The translations under genes were made by a program, and so were the position numbers. From Bacteroidota bacterium (GTDB lineage: Bacteria > Bacteroidota > Bacteroidia > Chitinophagales > Chitinophagaceae): a stretch of DNA of 64,000 nucleotides. This document shows positions 11,901-20,993 of this stretch, piece by piece. The stretch spans positions 44,676 to 108,675 of the forward strand of contig CANGEP010000007.1 in NCBI GenBank assembly GCA_947452905.1, read 5' to 3'. The notes below the pieces were generated by a model. It was given only the letters and a program-made list of their open reading frames with translations, was not told where the DNA came from and did no database searches. The first letter of the stretch is position 1. Every line of letters starts with the position of its first letter.

Positions 11901-12051
11901 GATTACTACGAAGTTAAGGGTTTATTTTAGGGACCCAAAAAATTATTTTTAACCCTTTCTAAATAGGATGTGAACAACAAAATATGGTCATTTAGCCACT
12001 AGCTTGTATATTTAATATAGGCAAAGATTAGCTTTCTTTTAAATATTAAAA

Positions 12052-12066
12052 CATTGATAATCAATG
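12052..12066. promoter_or_regulatory. Perfect 7+1+7 inverted repeat, operator-like
   Basis: CATTGAT-A-ATCAATG is a perfect palindrome 29 nt before the TPR-protein start. The size and symmetry fit a dimeric regulator site, though in AT-rich DNA it may be chance. No obvious T run follows, so it is not a terminator. Confidence 0.35.
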
Positions 12067-12095
12067 CTTTATTACTAGCCTAAAAATATTCAATC

Positions 12096-13517
12096 ATGTT
12101 TAATCACCATCAGGAAGAGGAAGGAGGGGATATTCAAGAATTGATGCAACGTTACCAGAACCTAAAACAGGGGAGGGCCAATGCGTATATTGAGGAAGAC
12201 GACTTTGAAAGAATCATCGAGCATCTCGATGAAAAAGATGAAATAGGAGAAGCCATTCAAGCAGCCAATTTGGCTTTGGATCAATTTCCTTTTTCTGCTT
12301 TATTAATGATTAAAAAAGCAGATCTACTTTTAGCCACTCGAAAATATAAAGAAGCTTTACTTCTTTTAGATACTGCCGCTTTATATGACCACAAGGATAT
12401 GAATTTGTTTATTTTAAAAACAGATGCCTATCTAGCATTGGATCAGCCCGAAAAAGCAATTGTATTATTACAAGAAGCTTTGCATTTATTTGAAGGTCCA
12501 GAAAGAACAGAAGTATTATTTGAGTTAGCCGATGTATATGATGATCATGAAGCGTTTGATAAAGTGTTTGATTGTTTGCAATTAATCTTAGAAGATGATC
12601 CTCTAAATGAAGAGGCTTTATATAAAATATGTTTTTGGACCGACTTCACCGGACGCAATGAAGAGAGTATTAGACTACATCAAAAAATAATTGATGAACA
12701 ACCCTATAATGCATTGGCTTGGTTTAATCTGGCAGCCGCCTATCAAGGGCTAAAATTGCACGAGAAAGCCATTGATGCGTATCAATATGCGATTGTAATT
12801 GATGAAAAGTTTGATTACGCTTATCGTAATATGGGGGATGCCTATTTGCGTATTCGTAAATATAGAGAAGCCATTGAGGCACTTGAAAAAGTATTAGAAC
12901 TATCCCATCCTGAAGATGTAATTTATGAAGCCATTGGGCATTGTTATCATCGAATGAAAAATTATGCACAGGCTAGATTTCATTATAAAAAAGCAGTGCA
13001 TTTAAATGCCGAAGACAGTCGATTGTATCAAAAAATTGCTGCTACTTATATGCAAGAAGGTCAATGGGAGCAGGCAATAAAGCAATTAGAGCATGCACTT
13101 CGCATTCATAAACACATAAATGAGTATTATATTTTAATAGGCGAGTGTTATTTACATTTATCCCAGTTCAAAGAAGCAGCTTTTTATTTTGGTACCCTTG
13201 TAAAAAACAAACCCAAACAAATTGCAGGCTGGGAATATCTTATTAAATGCTTAGTAGCGAATGAGCAATTGGATGCTGCTTTAGAACAAACAGAACTAGC
13301 CTACATGAGCACACAGGGCAAAGTTATTTTTATTTTTTATCGCAGTGCAATTTTATACATGATGAATAAACCAGAAGAGGGTTTATTGCAATTGGAAATG
13401 GCATTGTCAAAATCTTCAAAATTGCTAAAAAAGTTTATAAAGTTTTACCCAGAAATCGTGCAAGATCCAAAAGTAGCCGAGCTCATAAGTCAGCATAAGA
13501 AGTCTAAAAATTCTTAG
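12096..13517 (+). CDS. Tetratricopeptide repeat protein
   Basis: A 473-aa protein built almost entirely of TPR helices. Recognisable repeats include ALAWFNLAAAYQGLKLHEKA, FDYAYRNMGDAYLRIRKYREA and SRLYQKIAATYMQEGQWEQA, spaced by about 34 residues from roughly residue 65 to 440. There is no signal peptide, so it is probably cytosolic. The acidic N terminus (MFNHHQEEEGGDIQE) is not repetitive. Such proteins scaffold complexes, and the partner cannot be read here. It stands between a small unknown on the other strand and the ComA-like gene, which has its own promoter. Bacteroidota genomes carry many such proteins. Confidence 0.85.
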   Translation: MFNHHQEEEGGDIQELMQRYQNLKQGRANAYIEEDDFERIIEHLDEKDEIGEAIQAANLALDQFPFSALLMIKKADLLLATRKYKEALLLLDTAALYDHKDMNLFILKTDAYLALDQPEKAIVLLQEALHLFEGPERTEVLFELADVYDDHEAFDKVFDCLQLILEDDPLNEEALYKICFWTDFTGRNEESIRLHQKIIDEQPYNALAWFNLAAAYQGLKLHEKAIDAYQYAIVIDEKFDYAYRNMGDAYLRIRKYREAIEALEKVLELSHPEDVIYEAIGHCYHRMKNYAQARFHYKKAVHLNAEDSRLYQKIAATYMQEGQWEQAIKQLEHALRIHKHINEYYILIGECYLHLSQFKEAAFYFGTLVKNKPKQIAGWEYLIKCLVANEQLDAALEQTELAYMSTQGKVIFIFYRSAILYMMNKPEEGLLQLEMALSKSSKLLKKFIKFYPEIVQDPKVAELISQHKKSKNS

Positions 13518-13528
13518 TTATTTTAAAT

Positions 13529-13536
13529 TACCTTTG
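13529..13536 (+). promoter_or_regulatory. -7 promoter element of the ComA-like gene
   Basis: TACCTTTG exactly matches TAnnTTTG and lies 18 nt before ATG 13555. It overlaps an in-frame TTG at 13534, which argues that the TTG is not the start codon. Confidence 0.6.
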
Positions 13537-13554
13537 TGGCAATATTATAACACT

Positions 13555-14319
13555 ATGAATCATTTTAATTTAACACAAATTCCTGCACGCGTACCTAAAC
13601 CAAGAGCTTCTGGTTTAACAATGGTAATGGATAAAGGGCTTAGTGTGGCAGAAGCGGAAAATTTTATAAGTGTTGCGGGTATTCATACAGATATGGTAAA
13701 ATTAGGATTTGGCACTTCGGCGGTAACACCCAATTTGAGAGCCAAAATTGAATTATATCAAGCAGCTGGAATTCCCGTTTATTTTGGAGGCACTTTATTT
13801 GAAGCATTTTTAGTGAGAGGTCAATTTGATGACTATGTGGCATTGTGTAAAGACTATAAGATTGATTTAATTGAAGTAAGTGATGGATCTATCGAAATCC
13901 CTCATGCAGAAAAATGTGGATACATCGAAAAAATTGCCAAGTTTGCAACAGTTTTGAGTGAAGTTGGAAGTAAAGATGCAGCACATATTATTCCTCCTTA
14001 TAAATGGATCGAACTTATGAGCGCCGAATTAAGTGCAGGTTCTACTTATGTAATTGCTGAGGCAAGAGAAGCCGGTAATGTAGGTATTTATAGAGGCAGT
14101 GGTGAAGTACGTGAAGGATTGGTACAAGAGATATTAACAAAAATTCCTGCCGAAAAAATTCTTTGGGAAGCGCCTCAAAAAGCACAACAATTATATTTCT
14201 TAGAATTAATAGGATGTAATGTAAATCTAGGCAATATTGCACCCAACGAAGTAATTCCGCTTGAAGCGATGCGTATTGGATTAAGAGGGGATACTTTCGA
14301 TTTATACTTAAATAAATAA
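13555..14319 (+). CDS. Phosphosulfolactate synthase (ComA) family protein
   Basis: TIM-barrel protein of the ComA family. Archaeal members add sulfite to phosphoenolpyruvate to give (R)-2-phospho-3-sulfolactate, the first step of coenzyme M synthesis. Family-typical segments are KPRASGLTMVMDKGLS near the start, DMVKLGFGTSAV, the YFGGTLFE strand, the EVSDGSIEIP loop and the EAREAGNVGIYRGSGEVR loop. I chose ATG 13555 because an earlier in-frame TTG sits inside the promoter. This gives 254 aa, normal for the family. Bacteria of this phylum do not make coenzyme M, so a role in making another sulfonate, for example precursors of sulfonolipids, is a reasonable inference but unproven. aroE follows 2 nt later. 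Confidence 0.85.
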   Translation: MNHFNLTQIPARVPKPRASGLTMVMDKGLSVAEAENFISVAGIHTDMVKLGFGTSAVTPNLRAKIELYQAAGIPVYFGGTLFEAFLVRGQFDDYVALCKDYKIDLIEVSDGSIEIPHAEKCGYIEKIAKFATVLSEVGSKDAAHIIPPYKWIELMSAELSAGSTYVIAEAREAGNVGIYRGSGEVREGLVQEILTKIPAEKILWEAPQKAQQLYFLELIGCNVNLGNIAPNEVIPLEAMRIGLRGDTFDLYLNK

Positions 14320-14321
14320 TT

Positions 14322-15068
14322 GTGCGTCAGTTTGGCCTTATAGGTTATCCCTTATCTCATTCTTTCTCGCAAGGATTTTTTAGTGAAAAATTTTCACAAG
14401 AAAATATTGCGGATGCTGTTTATGCTAATTATCCACTTGAAACATTGGAGGCGTTTTCGAAATTATGGGAAAACGAAACTTTGCAAGGACTCAATGTAAC
14501 TATCCCTTATAAAAAAGACGTAATTCCTTTTTTAGATTATCCCTCTTCAGTGGTAACTGCCATTCACGCCTGTAATTGTATACGAAAATTTGAAGGAAAA
14601 TTATATGGGTATAATACAGATGTCATTGGCTTTGAAAAATCTTTATTGCCTTTCTTGCAACCGCATCATACGAAAGCGCTAATTCTTGGAACAGGAGGCG
14701 CTTCTGCAGCTGTGGAATGGGTTCTCAGAAAACTAAACATTCAATATCAAGTGGTTTCTCGAACGCCAGCGGCGGGCAAATTATCCTATCATCAAATCAA
14801 TTCTTCTGTAATAGACGAACATACTTTACTTATTAATACAAGTCCTTTGGGAATGTATCCTCATGTTAATGAAGCGCCCGATTTACCTTATCAAGCTATT
14901 GGACCCAAACATCATTTGTTTGATTTAATTTACAATCCAGCACAAACTATTTTTTTGGAAAAAGGATTAACACAAGGAGCGAGTGTTCAAAATGGATTAG
15001 AGATGTTATATATCCAGGCCGAAGAGAGTTGGAAAATATGGAATGCCATCAAGCCTTTAGAACAATAA
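14322..15068 (+). CDS. aroE: Shikimate dehydrogenase
   Basis: NADPH-dependent reduction of 3-dehydroshikimate to shikimate in aromatic amino acid synthesis. Substrate-binding motifs are GYPLSHSFS at residues 8-16 and NVTIPYK, whose Lys is catalytic, near residue 60. YNTDVIGF carries the paired Asp, and LGTGGASAA is the nucleotide-binding loop. The C-terminal QNGLEMLYIQA matches the QxGxxM motif. At 248 aa it is on the short side. The start is GTG 14322, the only reasonable start 2 nt behind the ComA-like gene, so the two are probably co-transcribed and coupled. The stop is 1 nt from the convergent rdgB stop. Confidence 0.93.
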   Translation: MRQFGLIGYPLSHSFSQGFFSEKFSQENIADAVYANYPLETLEAFSKLWENETLQGLNVTIPYKKDVIPFLDYPSSVVTAIHACNCIRKFEGKLYGYNTDVIGFEKSLLPFLQPHHTKALILGTGGASAAVEWVLRKLNIQYQVVSRTPAAGKLSYHQINSSVIDEHTLLINTSPLGMYPHVNEAPDLPYQAIGPKHHLFDLIYNPAQTIFLEKGLTQGASVQNGLEMLYIQAEESWKIWNAIKPLEQ

Positions 15069-15069
15069 T

Positions 15070-15666
15070 TTATTTCTTCTTTGCTAAGAATTCAAAAAGT
15101 TGAGTCACTGCTTTTTGTCGATGACTAAATACATTTTTTTCTTCCATATTCATTTGCGCAAAACTTTTGTTACTTCCCTCGGGTACAAAAATAGGATCAT
15201 AGCCAAAGCCATTTTCGCCCATCATAGAACTACTAATTTCTCCTTTACAAATACCTTCAAAATAAAATGTTTTTGGTGGATTATTCTCCTCTGCCCACAA
15301 TAAACAAATCACAGTTCTAAATTGTGCGATTCTATTTGGATGGTTTTTTAACTCCGCTAACACTTTGTCAATATTGGCTTGAAAGTCTCTATCTGCTCCC
15401 GCATATCTTGCACTTCTTACGCCAGGTGCACCCCCTAAAGCTTCAATTTCTAGGCCAGTATCTTCGCTAAAACAATTTTGTTGAGTAAGAGAATATATAG
15501 TGCTTGCTTTCTCAAAAGCATTTTCTTGTAAAGTATCGTGGGGTTCGGGAATATCAATATCAATACCTGCTTCCTGAAGCGTTATAATCTTAAAATCGGG
15601 TCCTACTAAAGATTGAATTTCGGCTACTTTGTTTTTATTATTGGTAGTGAATAGTAAAGTATGCAT
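15070..15666 (-). CDS. rdgB: dITP/XTP pyrophosphatase (RdgB/HAM1 family)
   Basis: House-cleaning enzyme that hydrolyses non-canonical purine nucleoside triphosphates (dITP, XTP) to monophosphates and keeps them out of DNA and RNA. The opening LLFTTNNKNKVAEI matches the SGNxGKxxE-type motif. SEDTGLEIEALGGAPGVRSARYAG is the signature metal/base pocket with the catalytic acidic residues. GENGFGYDPIF with its Asp and the C-terminal FSHRQKA complete the family set. The length of 198 aa is typical. It lies 15 nt downstream of a small unknown gene on the same strand, forming a two-gene unit. Confidence 0.95.
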   Translation of the reverse strand: MHTLLFTTNNKNKVAEIQSLVGPDFKIITLQEAGIDIDIPEPHDTLQENAFEKASTIYSLTQQNCFSEDTGLEIEALGGAPGVRSARYAGADRDFQANIDKVLAELKNHPNRIAQFRTVICLLWAEENNPPKTFYFEGICKGEISSSMMGENGFGYDPIFVPEGSNKSFAQMNMEEKNVFSHRQKAVTQLFEFLAKKK

Positions 15667-15681
15667 AAATAAAAAGGCAAA

Positions 15682-16239
15682 TTATAAATCAAATAATTTC
15701 TTAAGCAAATTCCAAAGTTTTGCTTTTTCTTGTTTGGCTTCAATACCTGTTCCTTGCATGCTGGATAATGCTTTGCTAAAAAATAAAATAGATTCTCCTA
15801 ATTCATTTACTCTATAAAGTTCATTTGGTAATTTTATTTTTAAATCTTTTGGCTCAATCGCAAAGCACATGATTATTAACGAAGGAACTGTTTCTAAAAT
15901 TTGATGTAAACTGGTTTCTTGATTGCCCATATTTACGAGTGCTATATCAGCAATGGTTAATTTACAGGCATTTAATATCGAGGTCAATAAAATAAAATCA
16001 GTTTCGTTTAAATACACCGAATTAGCATCCTCCACTATCACCAATACTTTTTTATGATGGTCTCCTAAATATTTTAAAGGTCCTTTTGACTTTACTTTAA
16101 TAGGGGGCAGTTCTTCTGTGTCATTGTCGATCGACTTTTCTTTTTCTACAGACTTTTTTTCCATATCAGGAATTACCAAAGTATCTTTGAACAAAGAAAC
16201 TAAAATAGAAGGCGGTAATATTGTTTTTGGGTCTTGCAT
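15682..16239 (-). CDS. Hypothetical protein, faintly similar to DNA polymerase III psi (HolD)
   Basis: A 185-aa cytosolic protein with no signal peptide. Residues about 20-50 are charged and probably flexible (EKKSVEKEKSIDNDTEEL). The C-terminal part reads as an alpha/beta domain: strand KVLVIVED, helix DFILLTSILNACK, strand DIALVNM, strand SLIIMCFAI, then ELGESILFF and a terminal helix AKLWNLLKKLF. The order of elements and the final Lx-ALW-type helix recall HolD, the psi subunit of the clamp loader. This is an impression from memory, not a search result. It is 15 nt upstream of rdgB. Function unknown. Confidence 0.6.
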   Translation of the reverse strand: MQDPKTILPPSILVSLFKDTLVIPDMEKKSVEKEKSIDNDTEELPPIKVKSKGPLKYLGDHHKKVLVIVEDANSVYLNETDFILLTSILNACKLTIADIALVNMGNQETSLHQILETVPSLIIMCFAIEPKDLKIKLPNELYRVNELGESILFFSKALSSMQGTGIEAKQEKAKLWNLLKKLFDL

Positions 16240-16351
16240 GGAAACGGAAAATTACTCGAAATGCAGCAATTCAAAAAATAACACTTGTAAGTTTATTCAT
16301 TTTTATGTTACTTTGTTCGTCTTTATTTAAAGGCATTTAAAAATCTATTTT

Positions 16352-17413
16352 ATGGCTACACATTCCATCCCTGTTACAAAAAATTTGCACCCAAAATTGG
16401 CAAGTTTCGATATGAATCAAATTGCATTTGGAAAAAATTTCACCGATCATATGTTGGTGGCGGATTATGAAAATGGAGAATGGAAAAATGTGGAAATCAA
16501 ACCCTATGCGCCTTTCGAAGTAGATCCTTCTAGTGCTGTATTGCATTATGGTCAAACCATTTTTGAAGGCATTAAAGCCTTTAAAAATGAAAAAGGTGAG
16601 GTAGTCATATTTAGACCCGATCAAAACTTTATACGTTTTAATACTTCCGCGGCTAGAATGCAAATGCCGCAAGTGCCAGAATGGTTATTTATGGAGGGCA
16701 TGAAACAATTAATAGATTTAGAGAGAGCATGGATTCCTAGCAAACCAGACGCTTCATTGTATATACGTCCTTTTATGATTGCGACAGATCCTTTTTTAGG
16801 AGTTCGACCTTCCAACAGTTATAAGTTCATGATCATCTTAGGACCAAGTGGGCCCTATCATGCAGCCCCTATGAAAATTTTAATTGAACAACAGTATACC
16901 CGTGCAACCCCTGGTGGTGTTGGCTTTGCAAAGAATGGCGGAAATTATGGAGCAAGTTTATATCCTGTTACGCTAGCGCAAGCAAAAGGGTATGATCAGG
17001 TTTTATGGACCGATGCCATTGAACATAAATACGTAGAGGAAGTAGGGATGATGAATGTTATGTTTGTTATTGATGGTAAAATAATTACTCCTAGTTTAGA
17101 AAGAGGTACTGTATTAAAAGGCGTCACAAGAGATAGTTCTATAACTATATTAAGAGAAATGGGTTACGAAGTAGAGGAACGTAATTTATTAGTGTCTGAA
17201 ATTATTGAAGCTCATAAGAAAGGGTTGTTTCAAGAAGTTTTCGGGGTAGGTACTGCAGCGGTGGTTTCTTATATTTCTAGATTAGCACATGAAGAATATG
17301 TGATGGATTTTGATGTGGATGCCTTAAAAGTGGCTCCAGCTCTTAAAAATCACCTTAATGATCTTCGAATGGGAAATATTGTGGACAAACATAACTGGTT
17401 GGTAAAATTATAA
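16352..17413 (+). CDS. ilvE: Branched-chain amino acid aminotransferase
   Basis: PLP-dependent fold-type IV transaminase that interconverts Leu, Ile and Val with their 2-oxo acids using 2-oxoglutarate. The type II features are LHYGQTIFEGIKAFK near residue 65, the NF.RFNTSAARM segment, and the Schiff-base Lys226 in EHKYVEEVGMMN. GTVLKGVTRDSSI forms the phosphate cup. The length of 353 aa matches the longer, BCAT-type branch. It stands between the divergent rdgB unit and the ribosomal rpsL promoter; no other Ile/Val genes are adjacent. No terminator is evident in the 190-nt gap before rpsL. Confidence 0.95.
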   Translation: MATHSIPVTKNLHPKLASFDMNQIAFGKNFTDHMLVADYENGEWKNVEIKPYAPFEVDPSSAVLHYGQTIFEGIKAFKNEKGEVVIFRPDQNFIRFNTSAARMQMPQVPEWLFMEGMKQLIDLERAWIPSKPDASLYIRPFMIATDPFLGVRPSNSYKFMIILGPSGPYHAAPMKILIEQQYTRATPGGVGFAKNGGNYGASLYPVTLAQAKGYDQVLWTDAIEHKYVEEVGMMNVMFVIDGKIITPSLERGTVLKGVTRDSSITILREMGYEVEERNLLVSEIIEAHKKGLFQEVFGVGTAAVVSYISRLAHEEYVMDFDVDALKVAPALKNHLNDLRMGNIVDKHNWLVKL

Positions 17414-17524
17414 TTAACGTATTCATAATCAATAAGTTAAAATATAATTAAGCCTCTATTAATAGGCTTGGTTACCTCAAAATTTAAGTTTCCTTACATT
17501 TTTATGTAAATAAGCAAATAAACA

Positions 17525-17556
17525 TTTTGGTAATTCGTTAACAGCCATTACCTTTG
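17525..17556 (+). promoter_or_regulatory. rpsL promoter
   Basis: TTTTGG (17525-17530), 18 bp spacer, then TACCTTTG (17549-17556) form a complete Bacteroidota promoter. The following seven bases CCGTCCG are very GC-rich and identical to those at the rpsA promoter. Leader of about 40 nt. Confidence 0.8.
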
Positions 17557-17602
17557 CCGTCCGAATTTTTTATAAACCGAATTGAACAAAATAGCATAAT
17601 AA

Positions 17603-17983
17603 ATGCCTACTATTCAACAATTAGTAAGAAAAGGCCGTGAGATCATCAGGGCAAAAAGTAAATCAAGAGCTTTGGATGCATGTCCTCAGCGTCGTGGCGT
17701 TTGTACAAGAGTATATACAACTACTCCTAAAAAACCTAACTCTGCGTTACGTAAAGTAGCCAAAGTGCGTTTAACAAACAAAATCGAAGTTATTGCCTAT
17801 ATCCCAGGGGAAGGACACAACTTACAAGAACACAGTATCGTTTTAATCCGTGGTGGTCGTGTAAAGGACTTACCAGGTGTGCGTTACCATATTGTTCGTG
17901 GTAGTTTAGATACTGCAGGTGTTAAAGACCGTAAGCAGTCTCGTTCTAAATACGGTACTAAGAAAGAAAAAGCAAAAAAATAA
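17603..17983 (+). CDS. rpsL: 30S ribosomal protein S12
   Basis: Decoding-centre protein of the small subunit. The conserved [16 protein letters not shown] segment holds the Lys contacted in streptomycin resistance; it is wild type (Lys) here. [13 protein letters not shown] is the second conserved loop and is also wild type. The length of 126 aa is normal. It is the first gene of the ribosomal cluster and has its own strong promoter. Codon choice is shifted to CGT/GGT, as in other highly expressed genes here. rpsG follows after 26 nt and a terminator closes the pair. Confidence 0.99.
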   Translation: MPTIQQLVRKGREIIRAKSKSRALDACPQRRGVCTRVYTTTPKKPNSALRKVAKVRLTNKIEVIAYIPGEGHNLQEHSIVLIRGGRVKDLPGVRYHIVRGSLDTAGVKDRKQSRSKYGTKKEKAKK

Positions 17984-18009
17984 TAACAACTAATTAATAT
18001 TCGACTGAC

Positions 18010-18477
18010 ATGCGTAAAGCACAACCTAAAAAGATTCCATTAGCACCAGACCCTCGTTTCAGCGATGTTCAAGTTACTCGTTTTATCAATAACATTATGT
18101 TAGATGGTAAAAAGACAACTGCTTACAAAATATTTTATGATGCATTAGAGAAAGTGAGCAAATTCACTGGTGAAGATGGATATGAAATGTGGAAGAAGGC
18201 AGTAGCTAACGTTACTCCAGCGGTAGAAGTTCGTAGCCGTCGTATTGGTGGTGCAACTTTCCAAATTCCTGCTGAAGTTCGTGCCGATCGTAAAATTTCT
18301 TTAAGCATGAAATGGTTAGTACGTTTTAGCCGTGAGCGTAACGGTAAAACAATGGCCGATAAATTAGCGAACGAAATCGTTGCAGCTACAAAAGGCGAAG
18401 GTGGTGCATTCAAGAAAAAAGAAGATACACACCGTATGGCTGAAGCCAACAAAGCTTTCTCTCACTTTAAAGTGTAA
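18010..18477 (+). CDS. rpsG: 30S ribosomal protein S7
   Basis: Primary 16S rRNA-binding protein that nucleates assembly of the 30S head and lies near the E site. It begins [17 protein letters not shown] and contains the [26 protein letters not shown] core with the beta hairpin that reaches the mRNA exit path. The C-terminal [14 protein letters not shown] is standard. The length of 155 aa is normal. It is co-transcribed with rpsL and followed by a canonical terminator 37 nt after the stop, so fusA is not obligatorily in the same transcript. Confidence 0.99.
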   Translation: MRKAQPKKIPLAPDPRFSDVQVTRFINNIMLDGKKTTAYKIFYDALEKVSKFTGEDGYEMWKKAVANVTPAVEVRSRRIGGATFQIPAEVRADRKISLSMKWLVRFSRERNGKTMADKLANEIVAATKGEGGAFKKKEDTHRMAEANKAFSHFKV

Positions 18478-18513
18478 TTGGCTCCAACTCAGATTATTAT
18501 CAGATAGATATAG

Positions 18514-18546
18514 AAAAACCTCAGCTTTGCTGAGGTTTTTTGTTTT
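18514..18546 (+). terminator. Intrinsic terminator after rpsG
   Basis: A 12-bp stem (18514-18525 with 18529-18540) closes a TTT loop and runs into a T tract. It ends the rpsL-rpsG transcript before the fusA promoter. Confidence 0.9.
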
Positions 18547-18571
18547 TATGGAAAAAAAATTGGGTAAACTC

Positions 18572-18600
18572 TTGTTCAATCACTAATATCATTAACTTTG
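18572..18600 (+). promoter_or_regulatory. fusA promoter
   Basis: TTG at 18572-18574 and TAACTTTG at 18593-18600 are separated by 18 bp. The bases after it (CGCCTCGG) are GC-rich. The predicted leader is about 40 nt. Together with the upstream terminator it makes fusA an independent unit. Confidence 0.75.
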
Positions 18601-18645
18601 CGCCTCGGAAAATTGACTTTTAAAAAGAAATAAATAAACCCTAAT

Positions 18646-20799
18646 ATGGCGGACTTAAAACTACAGAGAAACTTTGGTATTGCTGCGCACATCGATGCGG
18701 GTAAAACTACTACCACTGAACGTATCTTACGTTACACTGGTATGATTCACAAAATTGGTGAAGTACATGATGGAGCTGCAACTACCGACTGGATGGAGCA
18801 AGAAAAAGAAAGAGGTATTACTATTACTTCTGCGGCTGTAAGTTGTCAATGGCAGTTTCCTACCACATTAGGTAAGAAAGATGCAAATACAAAAGATTAT
18901 TATTTTAATATTATTGATACTCCAGGTCACGTGGACTTTACGGTAGAAGTAGAACGTTCAATGCGTGTATTGGATGGTTTGATTGCTTTGTTTTCTGCGG
19001 TGGATGGTGTAGAACCTCAATCAGAAACAGTATGGCGTCAAGCGAATCGTTACAAAGTTCCACGTATTGGTTTCGTTAACAAAATGGACCGTGCGGGTGC
19101 CGATTTCTTAATGGTGGTAAACCAAGTTAGAGAAATGTTAGGTGCTAAAGCTGTTCCATTACAATTACCTATTGGTGCTGAAGATACCTTTAAAGGGGTA
19201 GTGGATTTGATTAAAATGAAAGGTATTATCTGGGATGATGCTACAGAAGGTATGACTTATGTAGAAACAGATATTCCTGCAGATATGAAAGAAGATGTTG
19301 ATTATTGGAGAGCTCAATTAATCGAAGCCGTAGCAGAATACGACGATAAATTAATGGAGAAATTCTTCGAAAATCCAGATTCAATTTCAGAAGACGAAGT
19401 ACATGAAGCTATCCGTAAAGCATGTATCGATTTAAGTATTGTTCCAATGATGTGTGGTTCTTCTTTCAAAAACAAAGGAGTACAAACAGCATTAGATGCA
19501 GTATGTCGTTATTTGCCTTCACCAGTAGATGTGGATGATACAGAAGGTACAGATCCAGATACTGGAGAAAAAATATTCCGTAAGCCAAATGCAAAAGAAC
19601 CATTTGCTGCCTTAGCTTTCAAAATCATGACAGATCCATTCGTTGGACGTTTAGCATTCTTCAGATGTTATTCTGGTCACTTAGATGCGGGTTCTTATGT
19701 AAGAAACGTACGTAGTGGTAAAAACGAACGTATTTCTCGTATCATGAAAATGTTTGCGAACAAACAAAACCCAATCGATTTTATCGAAGCAGGTGATATC
19801 GCAGCCGCAGTTGGTTTTAAAGAAATTAAAACAGGAGATACTTTATGTGATGAGAATCACTTAATCGTATTGGAGAATATGTTTATTCCAGAACCCGTAA
19901 TATCAGTAGCGGTTGAGCCTAAAACGCAAGCTGACGTTGATAAAATGGGTATGGCGATTGCAAAATTAGTAGAGGAAGATCCTACCTTAAGAGTAAAGAC
20001 CGACGAAGATACGGGTCAAACTATTTTATCAGGTATGGGTGAATTACACTTAGAAATTATCGTTGACCGTATGCGTCGTGAGTTTAAAGTGGAAATTAAC
20101 CAAGGTAATCCTCAGGTAGCGTACAAAGAAGCATTTGGTAATACTATTGAGCACCGTGAAGTATTAAAGAAACAATCGGGTGGTCGTGGTAAATTCGCCG
20201 ATATTCAATTCTCTATTGGTCCTGCCGATGAAGAGTGGTTAACTGCAAATCCTGATAAAAAAGCATTCCAATTCCAAAACGATTTATTTGGTGGATCTAT
20301 CCCTAAAGAATTCGTTCCTGCCATCACTAAGGGTTTTGAATCTGCCATGACAACAGGTGTTTTAGCTGGTTTCCCAGTGAATAACATGAAAATCCGCGTT
20401 TTTGATGGTTCTTACCACGATGTGGATTCTGATGCAATGTCATTTGAATTGTGTGCTAAAGCGGGTTTCAGAACTGCTGGTAAAAAAGCGAAGCCTACAT
20501 TATTAGAACCAATTATGAAAGTAGAAGTGGTAACACCCGATCAATACATGGGAGACGTAACAGGTGATTTAAACCGTCGTCGTGGTATGTTAGAAGGTAT
20601 GGACAGCCGTGGTAATTTACAAGTTATCAAAGCCAAAGTGCCATTGAGTGAAATGTTCGGTTATGTAACTCAATTACGTTCTTTAAGCTCTGGTCGTGCC
20701 ACTTCAACAATGGAGTTCAGTCACTATTCTCCAGCACCCAACAATATTGCGGAGGAAGTAATGGCTAAGAACAAAGGAAAAGTGAAGGATGAAGAGTAG
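18646..20799 (+). CDS. fusA: Elongation factor G
   Basis: Translocation GTPase. The G1 motif [11 protein letters not shown] lies at residues about 14-24, the switch [10 protein letters not shown] at about 91-98 and NKMDRAG at about 145. Domain II begins near residue 320, and the domain III-V segments are intact ([14 protein letters not shown], then GRGKFADIQ and the domain IV loop). The length of 717 aa is slightly above the 700 of E. coli because of short insertions. The His in PGH is present, so GTP hydrolysis should be normal. It has its own promoter and terminator inside the ribosomal cluster. Confidence 0.98.
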   Translation: MADLKLQRNFGIAAHIDAGKTTTTERILRYTGMIHKIGEVHDGAATTDWMEQEKERGITITSAAVSCQWQFPTTLGKKDANTKDYYFNIIDTPGHVDFTVEVERSMRVLDGLIALFSAVDGVEPQSETVWRQANRYKVPRIGFVNKMDRAGADFLMVVNQVREMLGAKAVPLQLPIGAEDTFKGVVDLIKMKGIIWDDATEGMTYVETDIPADMKEDVDYWRAQLIEAVAEYDDKLMEKFFENPDSISEDEVHEAIRKACIDLSIVPMMCGSSFKNKGVQTALDAVCRYLPSPVDVDDTEGTDPDTGEKIFRKPNAKEPFAALAFKIMTDPFVGRLAFFRCYSGHLDAGSYVRNVRSGKNERISRIMKMFANKQNPIDFIEAGDIAAAVGFKEIKTGDTLCDENHLIVLENMFIPEPVISVAVEPKTQADVDKMGMAIAKLVEEDPTLRVKTDEDTGQTILSGMGELHLEIIVDRMRREFKVEINQGNPQVAYKEAFGNTIEHREVLKKQSGGRGKFADIQFSIGPADEEWLTANPDKKAFQFQNDLFGGSIPKEFVPAITKGFESAMTTGVLAGFPVNNMKIRVFDGSYHDVDSDAMSFELCAKAGFRTAGKKAKPTLLEPIMKVEVVTPDQYMGDVTGDLNRRRGMLEGMDSRGNLQVIKAKVPLSEMFGYVTQLRSLSSGRATSTMEFSHYSPAPNNIAEEVMAKNKGKVKDEE

Positions 20800-20836
20800 T
20801 TTAAATTAAATTCAACTACTTGATTTTTAATAGTTT

Positions 20837-20876
20837 AGAAGCCCCTTCCCGTTAAACGGAGGGGGTTTTCTTTTGG
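20837..20876 (+). terminator. Intrinsic terminator after fusA
   Basis: GCCCC-TTCCCG...CGGAGGGGG forms a GC-rich stem centred on GTTAAAC, with one bulged C, followed by TTTTCTTTT. It separates fusA from rpsJ. Confidence 0.8.
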
Positions 20877-20932
20877 TCAAAAGGGGAGCGGTAAAGTTTT
20901 TTGAAAATATTTTAAAAAAAGCACAATATTTC

Positions 20933-20963
20933 TTGAATCTTACCTCACAACCCATTACCTTTG
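20933..20963 (+). promoter_or_regulatory. rpsJ (S10 operon) promoter
   Basis: TTG at 20933-20935, 20 bp spacer, and TACCTTTG at 20956-20963. The leader to rpsJ is only about 25 nt, so there is no room here for a classic L4-type S10 leader. The structured RNA lies instead between rpsJ and rplC. Confidence 0.75.
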
Positions 20964-20993
20964 CAACCCCAAGATAATTTGGAAAAATAAGCT

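Noticed and set aside
13534..13554. TTG start of the ComA-like gene
   Set aside because: The codon overlaps the -7 promoter element, so it is upstream of the transcription start.
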